A DNA stretch of 64,000 nucleotides from Hafnia alvei (GCF_900095695.1 NZ_FMIQ01000057.1:164965-228964); one strand, 5' to 3'; shown: positions 31,265-54,528, counted from the stretch's first letter. Numbers and translations are program-made. Notes: generated by a model from the letters alone, not told the origin.

Positions 31265-31987
31265 ATGTCCAATACGCTTATGCCTGGTGACACCAGTGAG
31301 CTCGATTTACTGGATGAGCGTCCGTTCAGCCAGACCGATCATGAAATTTTGAAATCATATGAAGCCGTTGTTGATGGTCTTGCTATGCTCATTGGTTCTC
31401 ATTGCGAAATCGTTTTGCATTCGCTTGAGGACTTGAAATGTTCAGCGGTACGCATTGCTAACGGCGAGCATACGGGGCGAAAGATTGGTTCGCCGATTAC
31501 CGATTTAGCCCTGCGCATGCTGCACGATATGGCCGGTGAAGATAGCAGCGTGTCAAAAGCGTACTTCACACGTGCAAAAAGCGGCGTGTTGATGAAGTCC
31601 GTCACGATTGCTATTCGTAACAAAGAGCAGCGTGTCATTGGTTTGCTATGTATCAACATGAATCTCGATGTGCCTTTCTCACAGATCATGGAGACCTTCA
31701 TCCCTAAGGCTTCGCAAGACGTTGCTTCATCAGTGAACTTTGCCTCTTCCGTAGACGACTTAGTGGCGCAGACGTTGGAGTTTACGATCGAAGAAGTGAA
31801 TGCCGACCGTTCGGTATCGAACAATGCGAAGAATCGCCAAATTGTGCTGAATCTGCATGAAAAGGGCATTTTTGATATTAAAGACGCTATTAATCAGGTT
31901 GCCGATCGGCTGAATATCTCTAAGCACACGGTGTATCTGTATATTCGCCAATTCAAAAGTGGCGATCTGCAGGGCAGCGATCGCTAA
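31265..31987 (+). CDS. yheO: YheO transcriptional regulator (PAS-like and helix-turn-helix)
   Basis: 240 residues. The N-terminal YheO-type PAS-like domain (about 25-145, with [20 protein letters not shown]) is followed by a C-terminal helix-turn-helix ending near [12 protein letters not shown]. The ATG at 31265 gives the same length as E. coli YheO; a TTG nine bases upstream sits directly on the G-run used as the ribosome site. It overlaps tusD by one base (TAATG), so it is part of the yheO-tusDCB unit. Targets unknown. Confidence 0.9.
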   Translation: MSNTLMPGDTSELDLLDERPFSQTDHEILKSYEAVVDGLAMLIGSHCEIVLHSLEDLKCSAVRIANGEHTGRKIGSPITDLALRMLHDMAGEDSSVSKAYFTRAKSGVLMKSVTIAIRNKEQRVIGLLCINMNLDVPFSQIMETFIPKASQDVASSVNFASSVDDLVAQTLEFTIEEVNADRSVSNNAKNRQIVLNLHEKGIFDIKDAINQVADRLNISKHTVYLYIRQFKSGDLQGSDR

Positions 31988-32376
31988 TGCTGAGCTACTC
32001 CTTGTTTGTGACAGGCCCTGCTTATGGCACGCAGGCGGCGAGTAGCGCCTACCAATTTGCTCAGGCACTGGTGGCCAGCGAACATCAATTGGTTAGCGTA
32101 TTCTTCTACCGAGAGGGCGTGAGCAATGCTAATCAGCTGACATCCCCGGCGAGTGATGAATTCGATCTTGTTCGTGCGTGGCAGAAATTAGCGCGGGAGC
32201 ATGGTGTAGTGCTAAATGTGTGTGTCGCGGCAGCGCTGCGCCGCGGCGTAGTTTCAAAAGACGAAGCCTTACAGCTAGGCTTGCCTGCTGCCAATTTGCA
32301 GGATGGTTTTGTCTTAAGTGGGCTAGGCTCACTGGCTGAAGCTGCACTGACCTGCGATCGCATCATGCAATTCTAA
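31987..32376 (+). CDS. tusD: Sulfurtransferase subunit TusD
   Basis: 129 residues of the DsrE/TusD fold. The active-site Cys is Cys79 in [15 protein letters not shown], corresponding to Cys78 of E. coli. TusD accepts persulfide sulfur from TusA within the TusBCD heterohexamer and passes it to TusE for MnmA-dependent 2-thiouridine at tRNA wobble position 34. It overlaps the yheO stop by one base and is followed after nine bases by tusC. Confidence 0.95.
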   Translation: MLSYSLFVTGPAYGTQAASSAYQFAQALVASEHQLVSVFFYREGVSNANQLTSPASDEFDLVRAWQKLAREHGVVLNVCVAAALRRGVVSKDEALQLGLPAANLQDGFVLSGLGSLAEAALTCDRIMQF

Positions 32377-32385
32377 GGGGATGGG

Positions 32386-32745
32386 ATGAAACGTTTAGCT
32401 TTTATTTTTACTCAGCCTCCGCATACATCAAGCGCTGGGCGTGAAGGGCTGGATGCATTATTAGCTGCTTCTGCCTTCAGCGAGGATATTCAGGTGTTTT
32501 TTGTTGGGGATGGCGTTTTTCAACTTTTGCCCAATCAAAAACCGGCTGAAATTCTTTGTCGAGACTATGTTTCAACTTTTGGCGTGATGCCGCTTTACGA
32601 TATTGAAGACGTCTATATCTGTTCTGAGTCGCTGCATGAAAGAGGTTTACATGACAATGAACAGTGGATTATCGACGTTCAACTGCGAACTGCGGCACAG
32701 ATTCGACAAAACCTTGAACAACGCGATGTTGTGCTAACCTTTTAG
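32386..32745 (+). CDS. tusC: Sulfurtransferase complex subunit TusC
   Basis: 119 residues, DsrF/TusC type ([20 protein letters not shown], then [12 protein letters not shown]). It lacks the catalytic Cys role of TusD and completes the TusBCD complex. A GGGGATGGG run gives the ribosome site. Second structural gene of tusDCB. Confidence 0.95.
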   Translation: MKRLAFIFTQPPHTSSAGREGLDALLAASAFSEDIQVFFVGDGVFQLLPNQKPAEILCRDYVSTFGVMPLYDIEDVYICSESLHERGLHDNEQWIIDVQLRTAAQIRQNLEQRDVVLTF

Positions 32746-32763
32746 GCTTTGGTGATACTTTAC

Positions 32764-33051
32764 ATGTTACATACGCTGACAAAGTCTCCAACCTCAGCAG
32801 ATCTGACAACTCTTTGTGCTATTGTGGGCAATAATGACGCTATCGTGCTTCTGCAGGATGGTGTTCTGTGTGGGCTAGCAAATACCCATGCCCTTGAAAA
32901 ACTCATTTCTGCCTCCACATCCCTATATGCGCTGAATGTCGATGTTATTGCTCGAGGTTTGAGTGCTCGAATTTCATCCAATATCGTGTTGTTAGACTAT
33001 AATCAGTTCGTTGAACTGAGTGCCAAACACCCTCAGCAAGTATCTTGGTGA
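32764..33051 (+). CDS. tusB: Sulfurtransferase complex subunit TusB
   Basis: 95 residues, DsrH/TusB type (MLHTLTKSPTSADLTTL, LYALNVDVIARGL). The ATG at 32764 is chosen by match to the E. coli start and length (95); the longer in-frame start at 32749 is only three bases past the tusC stop. It ends 22 bases before the str operon promoter, so readthrough into rpsL is possible. Confidence 0.94.
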   Translation: MLHTLTKSPTSADLTTLCAIVGNNDAIVLLQDGVLCGLANTHALEKLISASTSLYALNVDVIARGLSARISSNIVLLDYNQFVELSAKHPQQVSW

Positions 33052-33072
33052 GAATGCGATCTTGTATATTTC

Positions 33073-34135
<1,063 letters not shown>

Positions 34136-34219
34136 TCCCTTCATAGTGTTAGTCACCAAGCGGGCGCTTCAAGCAAGCCGCCCGCTATGGGTAACTTAAC
34201 TTGAACGTCCTAGGAATAG

Positions 34220-36343
<2,124 letters not shown>

Positions 36344-36383
36344 GCTACTAGTTTAAAACATTGATCCCGTGCTCTCTCTATGA

Positions 36384-37598
<1,215 letters not shown>

Positions 37599-37624
37599 TA
37601 TTTAGCTTCTGAACTGAATGCAAT

Positions 37625-37650
37625 AAAAGGGCGCTTAGGCGCCCTTTTTT
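37625..37650 (+). terminator. Terminator of the str operon
   Basis: Stem AAAAGGGCGC / GCGCCCTTTT with a TTAG loop, followed by T's, 26 bases after the tufA stop. Confidence 0.93.
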
Positions 37651-37719
37651 ATTACAAGAAAAACATGTGTTGATTCAAGTTAGTACATATTATAAGCAAG
37701 AAAATAAGACGCTTTTATT

Positions 37720-37756
37720 GAAATGATAACGTTTATTATTTAGACTATTATTATCA
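37720..37756 (+). promoter_or_regulatory. Two overlapping Fur-like boxes upstream of bfd
   Basis: ATGATAACGTTTATT and GACTATTATTATC each match about 12 of 19 positions of the Fur consensus by hand alignment. They lie 20-55 bases upstream of bfd. In other enterobacteria bfd is iron-repressed through Fur, so this is plausible, but the region is AT-rich and matches could be chance. Confidence 0.45.
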
Positions 37757-37775
37757 AATAAAGAAAGAGTAGAAT

Positions 37776-37973
37776 ATGTACGTTTGCTTATGTAATGGGA
37801 TTTCGGACAAAACGATACGTCATGCAATCCGCAAATATCAGCCGAGCTCTCTTCATCATTTACGCAAAATAGTTCCATTCGGATCTGAATGCGGCAAATG
37901 TATTCGTCAGGCTCGAGAGATTTTCGATGAGGAAACCACGGTACTTCAAAGTAACTTCATAAACGTGGCATAA
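37776..37973 (+). CDS. bfd: Bacterioferritin-associated ferredoxin
   Basis: 65 residues with the four [2Fe-2S] ligands in MYVCLCNGIS (Cys4, Cys6) and ECGKCIRQA (two Cys, spacing two). Bfd reduces the haem of Bfr to release stored iron. AT-rich possible Fur boxes lie upstream. The C-terminal tail after residue 54 is less conserved. It precedes bfr by 72 bases; chiA, found between tufA and bfd in E. coli, is absent. Confidence 0.94.
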   Translation: MYVCLCNGISDKTIRHAIRKYQPSSLHHLRKIVPFGSECGKCIRQAREIFDEETTVLQSNFINVA

Positions 37974-38045
37974 AAATAGGGTTATTTTTTGACTCTTCAG
38001 TCTCTGGTTCTACACTAAAAGAACTGGAAGCGGAGGGTTTTGTTT

Positions 38046-38522
38046 ATGAAAGGCGATAAAAAGGTTATTGGCCACCTCAATAAGCTACTTGGAAATGAAC
38101 TTGTAGCCATCAATCAGTATTTCCTTCATGCACGCATGTTCAAAAATTGGGGACTCACAAGGCTCAATGATATTGAGTACCACGAGTCGATCGATGAGAT
38201 GAAACATGCCGATCGTTACATCGAAAGGATTCTTTTTTTAGAAGGGCTGCCAAATCTTCAAGATTTAGGGAAACTTAATATTGGAGAAGACGTAGAAGAA
38301 ATGTTGAGATCCGATCTTAAGTTAGAACTCGATGGTGCAAAAAACTTACGTGAAGGCATAGCTTATGCAGACTCAGTCCATGACTATGTTAGCCGTGATC
38401 TCATGATTGAAGTCCTGTCTGACGAAGAAAAGCATATCGACTGGCTGGAAACTGAGTTGGAGCTTATCCAACGTTTGGGTATCCAAAATTACCTACTAGC
38501 TCAGGTGAAAGAAGAAGCTTAA
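38046..38522 (+). CDS. bfr: Bacterioferritin
   Basis: 158-residue iron-storage subunit that forms a 24-mer with haem between subunits. The ferroxidase ligands lie in [34 protein letters not shown] and [13 protein letters not shown]; Met52 (haem axial) is in DEMKHAD. The ATG at 38046 has GGAGGG at eight bases and gives MKGDKKV; an in-frame upstream start is unlikely. Its last 27 bases overlap the 3' end of the convergent gspO-like gene. Confidence 0.96.
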   Translation: MKGDKKVIGHLNKLLGNELVAINQYFLHARMFKNWGLTRLNDIEYHESIDEMKHADRYIERILFLEGLPNLQDLGKLNIGEDVEEMLRSDLKLELDGAKNLREGIAYADSVHDYVSRDLMIEVLSDEEKHIDWLETELELIQRLGIQNYLLAQVKEEA

Positions 38523-39236
38523 TTTCCATGATTGCAATATATCGAAAATAACCACCCAGCCGGCGATGGACAAGCAAGGACCAAAAGGTAGAGGGTGGTT
38601 CTTTTTCATTGAACAAAACTGTCTTGTAACCCACCAAATAATCCCGCCAAGCGAAGCACTTGCAGATATCAATGCCAAGTTTTCATACCCAGCCCATGCA
38701 CCAAGCGCGGCTAACAGTTTGGCGTCACCTAATCCGATACCCATCTTTCCAGCCAAATGTTTAGTGATCCAGCCTAGAAGCCAAATAAAGGTATAACCCG
38801 TGATTGCACCAGCCACAGCGTGTTCTATTGGAATAGCATGAGTGCAGGCATTAAAACCAAGACCTAGCCAGAGTAGGGGTAATGTAAGTATATCTGGCAA
38901 GAGGTAATGCTGAATATCCAAAAGTGACAAGGTGATGAGAAACCAGCTAACTAGCCAAATAATAGGCAAGATTGATAGGCTGATATGAGGCCAGATAGAA
39001 ATAGCCAGAAAAAATATACCATACCCGATTTGCATCATTAGGTTACCTCTGCAGATAGAAGGCAGAGGCGGAGTGTCAAAAGTGAAAGCAGCATCTGGAG
39101 AAAGAAATTGCTTAGGTATGGCACGTCTTGTGACATAAGTAGCGCAACTAGCGCAAAAGGCAAATACGACGCTTAGTTCTACACGCACTCCATTGTCTGA
39201 AATGACGCATGAATAGATATTCGCAAGCAATTCCAT
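38496..39236 (-). CDS. Type IV prepilin peptidase-like protein (GspO/HofD type), orphan
   Basis: 246-residue membrane protein with six or more hydrophobic segments and the two catalytic aspartates of aspartic prepilin peptidases in [13 protein letters not shown] and [14 protein letters not shown]. The N-terminal zinc-binding/methylase cysteine domain of PilD is absent, as in E. coli HofD/GspO. The start at 39236 is chosen because GGAGGTGAT sits four bases before it; the frame can extend to ATG 39251. E. coli carries gspO beside bfr with the gsp cluster; no other gsp gene is visible here, so it may serve pseudopilins encoded elsewhere or be a remnant. The gene converges on bfr with a 27-base overlap. 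Confidence 0.8.
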   Translation of the reverse strand: MELLANIYSCVISDNGVRVELSVVFAFCASCATYVTRRAIPKQFLSPDAAFTFDTPPLPSICRGNLMMQIGYGIFFLAISIWPHISLSILPIIWLVSWFLITLSLLDIQHYLLPDILTLPLLWLGLGFNACTHAIPIEHAVAGAITGYTFIWLLGWITKHLAGKMGIGLGDAKLLAALGAWAGYENLALISASASLGGIIWWVTRQFCSMKKNHPLPFGPCLSIAGWVVIFDILQSWKLSFFFHLS

Positions 39237-39444
39237 CTGTATCACCTCCATTCGATATGTGCATCATCATATCTAAGCGTATTGAGCAATAGAGGGTATT
39301 TAATTGGAGTTTATGTCACACTGTTGTATGAATTTTATGCAATTCAGGACCTAAACACGTACTCTTACAGCGTATATGTGATAAAAATTGCGCTACACAG
39401 TTAGGATAGGGCGGAAGGCTTTCCACTATTTTTGCGCATTTAGG
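39237..39444. other. Intergenic region upstream of the S10 promoter
   Basis: About 200 bases between the divergent prepilin peptidase start and the S10 promoter. AT-rich, no ORF seen; must contain the peptidase promoter. Confidence 0.5.
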
Positions 39445-39472
39445 TTGCTTCCTGAGCTGGTTTACGTATAAT
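39445..39472 (+). promoter_or_regulatory. S10 operon promoter
   Basis: TTGCTT (39445-39450), 16-base spacer, TATAAT (39467-39472). The expected start near 39479 leaves a leader of about 168 bases, comparable with the E. coli S10 leader of about 172. Confidence 0.8.
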
Positions 39473-39478
39473 GCGCGG

Positions 39479-39958
<480 letters not shown>

Positions 39959-39978
39959 TCAGGTCATTGAACGATTGA

Positions 39979-41535
<1,557 letters not shown>

Positions 41536-41548
41536 GTCGGAGGAGTAG

Positions 41549-42379
<831 letters not shown>

Positions 42380-42390
42380 TTAGAGGATAA

Positions 42391-42672
<282 letters not shown>

Positions 42673-42677
42673 GGTAG

Positions 42678-43738
<1,061 letters not shown>

Positions 43739-43751
43739 GGAGAGTCGCTGA

Positions 43752-44607
<856 letters not shown>

Positions 44608-44630
44608 TACAGTACGCATCTCGAGTACTA

Positions 44631-44663
44631 TAAACGGCTCAAAAACTGAGCCGTTTATTTTTT
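44631..44663 (+). terminator. Terminator at the end of the S10 operon
   Basis: Stem TAAACGGCTCA / TGAGCCGTTTA with a five-base loop, followed by a T-run. Located 24 bases after rpsQ. Confidence 0.88.
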
Positions 44664-44664
44664 C

Positions 44665-44693
44665 TACCCATATTCTGGAAGCGGTGTTATAAT
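44665..44693 (+). promoter_or_regulatory. spc operon promoter
   Basis: TATAAT at 44688-44693 within GTGTTATAATGC, directly behind the S10 terminator. The -35 (around TACCCA, 44665-44670) is poor, but the region closely resembles the E. coli spc promoter, which is strong despite that. Confidence 0.75.
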
Positions 44694-44759
44694 GCTGCGC
44701 CCTCAATTGTGGGGATTTCAAACGACCCATTCTGGGTCCAAAGTTGTAGTTGACATTAG

Positions 44760-46341
<1,582 letters not shown>

Positions 46342-46368
46342 TTGTCACCAATTGAATCACGGGAGTAA

Positions 46369-46767
<399 letters not shown>

Positions 46768-46780
46768 TCGGGAGGAAAGA

Positions 46781-47314
46781 ATGTCTCGTGTTGCAAAAGC
46801 ACCCGTCGTCATTCCTGCCGGCGTAGAGGTCAAACTCAACGGTCAGGTAATTTCGATTAAGGGTAAAAACGGCGAGCTGACTCGTACAGTCCACGACGCC
46901 GTTGAAGTTAAGCATGCTGATAACGCACTGACTTTCGCACCACGCGAAGGTTTTGCAAATGCGTGGGCCCAAGCGGGTACCACTCGTGCGCTGCTTAACG
47001 CAATGGTTGTTGGTGTTACCGATGGCTTCACTAAGAAGCTTCAGTTGGTAGGTGTCGGTTACCGTGCAGCAGTCAAGGGCAACTCTGTGAATTTAGCTTT
47101 AGGCTTTTCTCACCCAGTTGAACATGCTCTGCCAGCAGGTATTACTGCTGAATGCCCGTCCCAGACTGAAATCGTGCTGAAAGGCGCTGATAAGCAGTTA
47201 ATCGGACAAGTGGCAGCAGATCTGCGCGCTTACCGTCGTCCTGAGCCTTATAAAGGCAAGGGTGTCCGTTACGCCGACGAAGTCGTGCGTACCAAAGAGG
47301 CTAAGAAGAAGTAA
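46781..47314 (+). CDS. rplF: 50S ribosomal protein L6
   Basis: 177 residues, two repeated folds; C-terminal [16 protein letters not shown] contacts the sarcin-ricin loop region. Confidence 0.98.
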   Translation: MSRVAKAPVVIPAGVEVKLNGQVISIKGKNGELTRTVHDAVEVKHADNALTFAPREGFANAWAQAGTTRALLNAMVVGVTDGFTKKLQLVGVGYRAAVKGNSVNLALGFSHPVEHALPAGITAECPSQTEIVLKGADKQLIGQVAADLRAYRRPEPYKGKGVRYADEVVRTKEAKKK

Positions 47315-47677
<363 letters not shown>

Positions 47678-47682
47678 GGTAG

Positions 47683-48378
<696 letters not shown>

Positions 48379-48381
48379 GAG

Positions 48382-48816
48382 ATGCGTTTAAATACTCTGT
48401 CTCCGGCCGAAGGGTCCAAGCACGCTTCCAAGCGTCTGGGTCGTGGTATCGGTTCTGGCCTGGGTAAAACCGGCGGTCGTGGTCACAAAGGTCAGAAGTC
48501 TCGTTCTGGCGGTGGCGTACGTCGTGGTTTCGAAGGTGGTCAGATGCCTCTGTACCGTCGTCTGCCGAAATTCGGCTTTACTTCTCGTAAAGCAATGATC
48601 ACTGCAGAAGTTCGTCTGTCAGAGATCGCTTTAGTTGAAGGCGATGTTATCGACCTGAACACTCTGAAAGCCGCTAACGTAGTTGGCCCACAGATTGAAT
48701 TCGCGAAAGTTATGCTTTCTGGTGAAATCAATCGTGCTGTGACTTTGCGTGGCCTTCGTGTCACCAAAGGCGCTCGTGCTGCTATCGAAGCTGCTGGCGG
48801 TAAAATTGAGGAATAA
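48382..48816 (+). CDS. rplO: 50S ribosomal protein L15
   Basis: 144 residues, glycine/arginine-rich N-terminus ([20 protein letters not shown]) that threads through 23S rRNA. Last ribosomal gene before secY. Confidence 0.98.
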   Translation: MRLNTLSPAEGSKHASKRLGRGIGSGLGKTGGRGHKGQKSRSGGGVRRGFEGGQMPLYRRLPKFGFTSRKAMITAEVRLSEIALVEGDVIDLNTLKAANVVGPQIEFAKVMLSGEINRAVTLRGLRVTKGARAAIEAAGGKIEE

Positions 48817-48823
48817 GTAGCAG

Positions 48824-50155
48824 ATGGCTAAGCAACCAGGATTAGATTATCAAAGTGCCAAGGGTGGACTTGGCGAACTCAAGCGCAGACTGCTGTTTGT
48901 AATTGGGGCGCTCATAGTTTTCCGTATTGGCTCTTTCATTCCGATCCCTGGTATTGATGCCGCTGTACTTGCCAAACTGCTCGAACAGCAGAGAGGCACC
49001 ATCATTGAAATGTTTAACATGTTCTCTGGTGGTGCTCTCAGCCGTGCTTCTATCTTTGCTCTGGGTATTATGCCGTATATTTCTGCGTCCATTATTATCC
49101 AGTTGTTAACGGTGGTTCACCCAGCGTTAGCGGAAATTAAGAAAGAAGGGGAGGCTGGCCGTCGTAAGATTAGTCAGTACACCCGTTACGGTACGCTGGT
49201 TTTAGCCATATTCCAGTCGATCGGTATTGCTACCGGTCTTCCGAATATGCCAGGAATGCAAGGCTTGGTTATAAACCCTGGCTTTGCGTTCTACTTCACC
49301 GCGGTGGTGAGCTTGGTTACAGGGACTATGTTCCTAATGTGGCTGGGTGAGCAGATAACTGAACGTGGTATCGGCAACGGTATCTCAATCATTATCTTTG
49401 CGGGGATTGTAGCGGGTTTACCGCCGGCAATTGGCCATACTATCGAGCAAGCGCGGCAGGGCGACCTGCACTTCCTCCTGTTGCTGTTGGTTGCAGTGTT
49501 AGTATTTGCAGTAACCTTCTTCGTTGTTTTCGTAGAACGTGGTCAGCGTCGTATCGTCGTTAACTATGCTAAGCGTCAGCAAGGTCGTCGTGTTTATGCA
49601 GCACAGAGCACACATTTACCGTTGAAAGTGAATATGGCTGGTGTAATCCCTGCTATCTTTGCTTCCAGCATTATTCTGTTCCCAGCCACGATTGCATCTT
49701 GGTTCGGGGGCGGCACCGGTTGGAACTGGCTGACTACAATTTCGCTGTATTTGCAGCCTGGGCAACCGCTTTATGTGTTACTCTATGCGTCTGCAATCAT
49801 CTTCTTCTGTTTCTTCTATACGGCGTTGGTTTTCAACCCAAGAGAAACAGCTGATAACCTGAAGAAGTCCGGTGCATTCGTACCAGGAATTCGTCCGGGA
49901 GAGCAAACGGCGAAGTATATCGATAAAGTAATGACTCGTTTAACCTTAATTGGTGCGTTGTATATTACCTTTATCTGCCTGATCCCGGAGTTCATGCGTG
50001 ATGCAATGAAAGTACCATTCTACTTTGGTGGTACATCACTACTCATCGTAGTTGTGGTCATCATGGACTTTATGGCTCAAGTGCAAACTCTAATGATGTC
50101 AAGTCAGTATGAGTCTGCATTGAAGAAAGCGAACCTGAAAGGCTATAACCGCTAA
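48824..50155 (+). CDS. secY: Protein translocase subunit SecY
   Basis: 443 residues, ten membrane helices. The plug/pore region and the cytosolic loop [22 protein letters not shown] that docks SecA and the ribosome are intact. Forms SecYEG in the inner membrane. Eight bases after rplO. Confidence 0.98.
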   Translation: MAKQPGLDYQSAKGGLGELKRRLLFVIGALIVFRIGSFIPIPGIDAAVLAKLLEQQRGTIIEMFNMFSGGALSRASIFALGIMPYISASIIIQLLTVVHPALAEIKKEGEAGRRKISQYTRYGTLVLAIFQSIGIATGLPNMPGMQGLVINPGFAFYFTAVVSLVTGTMFLMWLGEQITERGIGNGISIIIFAGIVAGLPPAIGHTIEQARQGDLHFLLLLLVAVLVFAVTFFVVFVERGQRRIVVNYAKRQQGRRVYAAQSTHLPLKVNMAGVIPAIFASSIILFPATIASWFGGGTGWNWLTTISLYLQPGQPLYVLLYASAIIFFCFFYTALVFNPRETADNLKKSGAFVPGIRPGEQTAKYIDKVMTRLTLIGALYITFICLIPEFMRDAMKVPFYFGGTSLLIVVVVIMDFMAQVQTLMMSSQYESALKKANLKGYNR

Positions 50156-50170
50156 TCTTGGTGAGTTTGA

Positions 50171-50305
<135 letters not shown>

Positions 50306-50323
50306 TTATCTCGCATATTTTTC

Positions 50324-50352
50324 TTGCAAAGTTGGGTTGAGCTGGCTAGATT
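50324..50352 (+). promoter_or_regulatory. Alpha operon promoter overlapping a hairpin
   Basis: TTGCAA (50324-50329), 17-base spacer, TAGATT (50347-50352). The -10 lies within a perfect inverted repeat GCTGGCTA / TAGCCAGC (50341-50359) followed by AATCTTTT, which may terminate spc transcripts. Confidence 0.65.
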
Positions 50353-50360
50353 AGCCAGCC

Positions 50361-50470
50361 AATCTTTTGTATGTTGCTACAGTATCATTTGAGTATCCTG
50401 AAAACGGGCTTTTCAGAGTGGTACTGTTGTATAAAAATTTAGGAGTGCATAGTGGCCCGTATAGCAGGCA
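50361..50470 (+). promoter_or_regulatory. Alpha operon leader with S4-binding pseudoknot
   Basis: Contains TGAAAACGGGCTTTTCA (50399-50415) and flanking segments that pair with each other and around the rpsM GTG, matching the E. coli alpha-operon pseudoknot region by eye. S4 binding traps the ribosome and represses rpsM, rpsK, rpsD and rplQ. Confidence 0.7.
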
Positions 50471-50808
50471 TTAACATTCCTGATCAAAAACATACTGTAA
50501 TCGCATTAACTGCGATCTTCGGTATCGGCAAAACCCGTTCACAGGCTATCTGTGAAGCAACGGGCATTGCTGAAAATGTTAAGATCAGTGAGCTGTCTGA
50601 AGAGCAAATCGATAAGCTGCGTGACGAAGTTGCCAAGTACACTGTAGAAGGTGACCTGCGTCGTGAAGTAACCCTGAGCATCAAGCGTCTGATGGATCTT
50701 GGTACCTATCGTGGTTTGCGTCATCGTCGTGGTCTACCGGTTCGCGGTCAGCGTACTAAGACCAACGCACGTACCCGTAAGGGTCCGCGTAAACCGATCA
50801 AGAAATAA
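50452..50808 (+). CDS. rpsM: 30S ribosomal protein S13
   Basis: 118 residues, GTG start inside the S4-regulated leader, with TAGGAG at good spacing. C-terminal basic tail [18 protein letters not shown] reaches the P site. Confidence 0.98.
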   Translation: MARIAGINIPDQKHTVIALTAIFGIGKTRSQAICEATGIAENVKISELSEEQIDKLRDEVAKYTVEGDLRREVTLSIKRLMDLGTYRGLRHRRGLPVRGQRTKTNARTRKGPRKPIKK

Positions 50809-50821
50809 TCGGGGTGATTGA

Positions 50822-51865
<1,044 letters not shown>

Positions 51866-51890
51866 AGCTTAGTACCAAAGAGAGGACACA

Positions 51891-52880
51891 ATGCAGGGTT
51901 CTGTGACAGAGTTTCTAAAACCGCGCCTGGTAGATATCGAGCAACTGAGTTCGACGCACGCCAAGGTGACCCTTGAGCCGTTAGAGCGTGGCTTTGGCCA
52001 TACTCTTGGTAACGCACTGCGCCGTATTCTGCTTTCATCTATGCCGGGTTGCGCGGTGACCGAGGTTGAGATTGATGGTGTACTACATGAGTACAGCACC
52101 AAAGAAGGTGTACAGGAAGATATCCTGGAAATCCTGCTCAACCTGAAAGGGCTGGCGGTGAAAGTTCAAGGCAAAGATGAAGTTATTCTTACCCTGAATA
52201 AGTCTGGCATTGGCCCTGTGACTGCAGCCGATATCACCCATGATGGTGATGTCGAAATCGTCAAGCCGCAGCATGTGATCTGCCATCTGACTGATGAAAA
52301 TGCATCAATTAGTATGCGTATCAAAATTCAGCGTGGTCGTGGTTATGTGCCGGCTTCTGCCCGAATTCATTCGGAAGAAGATGAGCGCCCGATCGGCCGT
52401 CTGTTAGTCGATGCTTGCTACAGCCCTGTAGAGCGTATTGCTTACAATGTTGAAGCGGCTCGTGTTGAACAGCGTACCGACCTGGACAAGCTGGTTATCG
52501 AGATGGAAACCAATGGTACGATTGATCCGGAAGAATCAATCCGCCGTGCGGCAACTATCTTGGCTGAACAACTTGAAGCTTTCGTTGACCTACGTGATGT
52601 GCGTCAGCCGGAAGTTAAAGAAGAGAAGCCGGAGTTCGATCCGATCCTGCTGCGCCCTGTTGACGATCTGGAATTGACTGTCCGCTCTGCTAACTGCCTC
52701 AAGGCAGAAGCTATCCACTACATCGGTGATCTAGTACAGCGTACCGAAGTTGAGTTGCTGAAAACGCCGAACTTGGGTAAAAAATCTCTTACTGAGATTA
52801 AAGACGTGCTGGCTTCACGTGGTCTGTCTCTGGGCATGCGCCTCGAAAACTGGCCGCCAGCTAGCATTGCTGACGAGTAA
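51891..52880 (+). CDS. rpoA: RNA polymerase subunit alpha
   Basis: 329 residues. N-terminal assembly domain (1-235) and C-terminal domain with [16 protein letters not shown] carrying Arg265, the key contact for UP elements and CRP. Appears almost unchanged from E. coli. GAGAGGAC precedes the ATG. Confidence 0.98.
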
Positions 52881-52896
52881 CTAGGTCACAGGTTAA

Positions 52897-53307
<411 letters not shown>

Positions 53308-53326
53308 TCTGTAGAAGCATGAAAAT

Positions 53327-53350
53327 GCCGGGCTTAGGCCCGGCTTTTTT
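53327..53350 (+). terminator. Terminator of the alpha operon
   Basis: Stem GCCGGGC / GCCCGGC followed by six T's, 20 bases after rplQ. Confidence 0.93.
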
Positions 53351-53451
53351 ATATCTAAAATTTATCGCCTTTACTTCACCTTCTGCGTATTCCTTCATTT
53401 TTTCTGTCATCCTGCTATAAGCTATAGAGATATTCATTTGGATTGAGTGCT

Positions 53452-53820
53452 ATGTTTTTAGTCGATGAATGGGCCGAGCGCCATATTAGTTCAGCGTTGA
53501 AGCGCGGTGAGCTTGATAATCTATCTGGTGAGGGTAAGCCTCTATTGCTGGATGATGACTCTCATGTTCCAGCAGACTTACGTGTTGGTTACCGTCTTTT
53601 AAAAAATGCGGGATGTTTGCCACCTGAGATCGAGCAAAGAAAGGAAGCCGCAACGCTAGCGTCACTGCTTCGTGGTCTTTCTCGTGAGCATCCTGATTTT
53701 ATAGAGCTCAATAAAAGATTGGATGTATTAGAATTTCGTTTACGGCAAGCGGGTATGAGCACGGATTTTTTACATACTGAGTATGCGGACAAATTTACCC
53801 AGCATTTTGACCCTGAGTAG
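53452..53820 (+). CDS. yhdN: DUF1992 protein YhdN
   Basis: 122 residues, MFLVDEWAERHISSALKRGE, a conserved domain also found in some DnaJ-type proteins. Function unknown. The ATG at 53452 gives the E. coli length; the upstream TTG at 53443 is unlikely. It precedes zntR by nine bases and is probably co-transcribed. Confidence 0.88.
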   Translation: MFLVDEWAERHISSALKRGELDNLSGEGKPLLLDDDSHVPADLRVGYRLLKNAGCLPPEIEQRKEAATLASLLRGLSREHPDFIELNKRLDVLEFRLRQAGMSTDFLHTEYADKFTQHFDPE

Positions 53821-53829
53821 AGACAAACT

Positions 53830-54291
53830 ATGTATCGTATCGGACAATTGGCGAAGCTTGCTGGCGTAACTCCAGACACCGTTCGTTATTACGAAAAGCA
53901 GAAGATGATGGATCATGAAGTGCGGACAGAAGGCGGGTACCGGCTCTACACCGATCATGATCTTCAAAGATTACGTTTTATCCGCTATGCTAAGCAACTT
54001 GGTTTTACGCTAGAGTCGATTCGCGAGTTACTCTCGATCCGAGTTGATCCTATGCACCATACTTGCCAAGAATCGAAATCGATCGTTGACGCCAGATTGG
54101 CTGAGGTAGAAAGTAAGATTAGTGAGTTGGAACTTATGCGTGGTTCTCTAAAGCGCCTAAGTGATGCGTGCTGTGGAAAAGCGCATACGAGTACCTACTG
54201 TTCTATTCTTGAAGCCTTGGAGCAGGGCGCGGCAGAGCGATTGACGCGTATAGATTTACGAGGGGTTTACCCTAAGCCATCATATTGTTAA
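53830..54291 (+). CDS. zntR: Zn(II)-responsive MerR-family regulator ZntR
   Basis: 153 residues. MerR helix-turn-helix ([23 protein letters not shown]), dimerisation helix and metal ligands Cys79 (HHTCQES), Cys114/Cys115, His119 and Cys124 ([12 protein letters not shown]), matching the ZntR pattern that activates the zntA exporter. It is about 12 residues longer than E. coli ZntR because of a different C-terminal tail ([18 protein letters not shown]), which ends in an additional Cys. Confidence 0.94.
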   Translation: MYRIGQLAKLAGVTPDTVRYYEKQKMMDHEVRTEGGYRLYTDHDLQRLRFIRYAKQLGFTLESIRELLSIRVDPMHHTCQESKSIVDARLAEVESKISELELMRGSLKRLSDACCGKAHTSTYCSILEALEQGAAERLTRIDLRGVYPKPSYC

Positions 54292-54304
54292 TGAGGAAGT
54301 TATT

Positions 54305-54484
54305 ATGACGACTAAATATCAACATACCAAAGGCGTAATTGCTGATAATGCTATTCAGGCTCTTTTACATGATCCATTGTTCAAGCAGCGCGTAGAGAAA
54401 AATAACAAAGGCAAAGGTAGCTATAGCCGTAAAGCTAAACATGGCAAAAAAGGCAGCTGGGAGGCTGTAGGCAAACTGCATTAA
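54305..54484 (+). CDS. arfA: Alternative ribosome-rescue factor A
   Basis: 59-residue frame from ATG 54305 (GAGGAAG upstream): [39 protein letters not shown], then a Lys/Gly-rich tail. ArfA rescues ribosomes stalled on non-stop mRNAs by recruiting RF2, backing up tmRNA. In E. coli its own mRNA is cut by RNase III in a hairpin near the 3' end of the ORF, so functional protein is made only when tmRNA fails. A hairpin straddling the end of this ORF fits that control. Position between zntR and mscL is as in E. coli. Confidence 0.92.
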   Translation: MTTKYQHTKGVIADNAIQALLHDPLFKQRVEKNNKGKGSYSRKAKHGKKGSWEAVGKLH

Positions 54485-54509
54485 TGATGATGTATTTTAC
54501 CTACAGCCT
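54462..54509 (+). promoter_or_regulatory. Hairpin spanning the arfA stop codon
   Basis: AGGCTGTAGG (54462-54471) pairs with CCTACAGCCT (54500-54509); three more A-T pairs follow after one mismatch, leaving a 20-base loop that contains the stop codon. There is no T-run, so it looks like an RNase III target, not a terminator. Confidence 0.7.
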
Positions 54510-54528
54510 TCTGTTTTCTATCAGAAAC

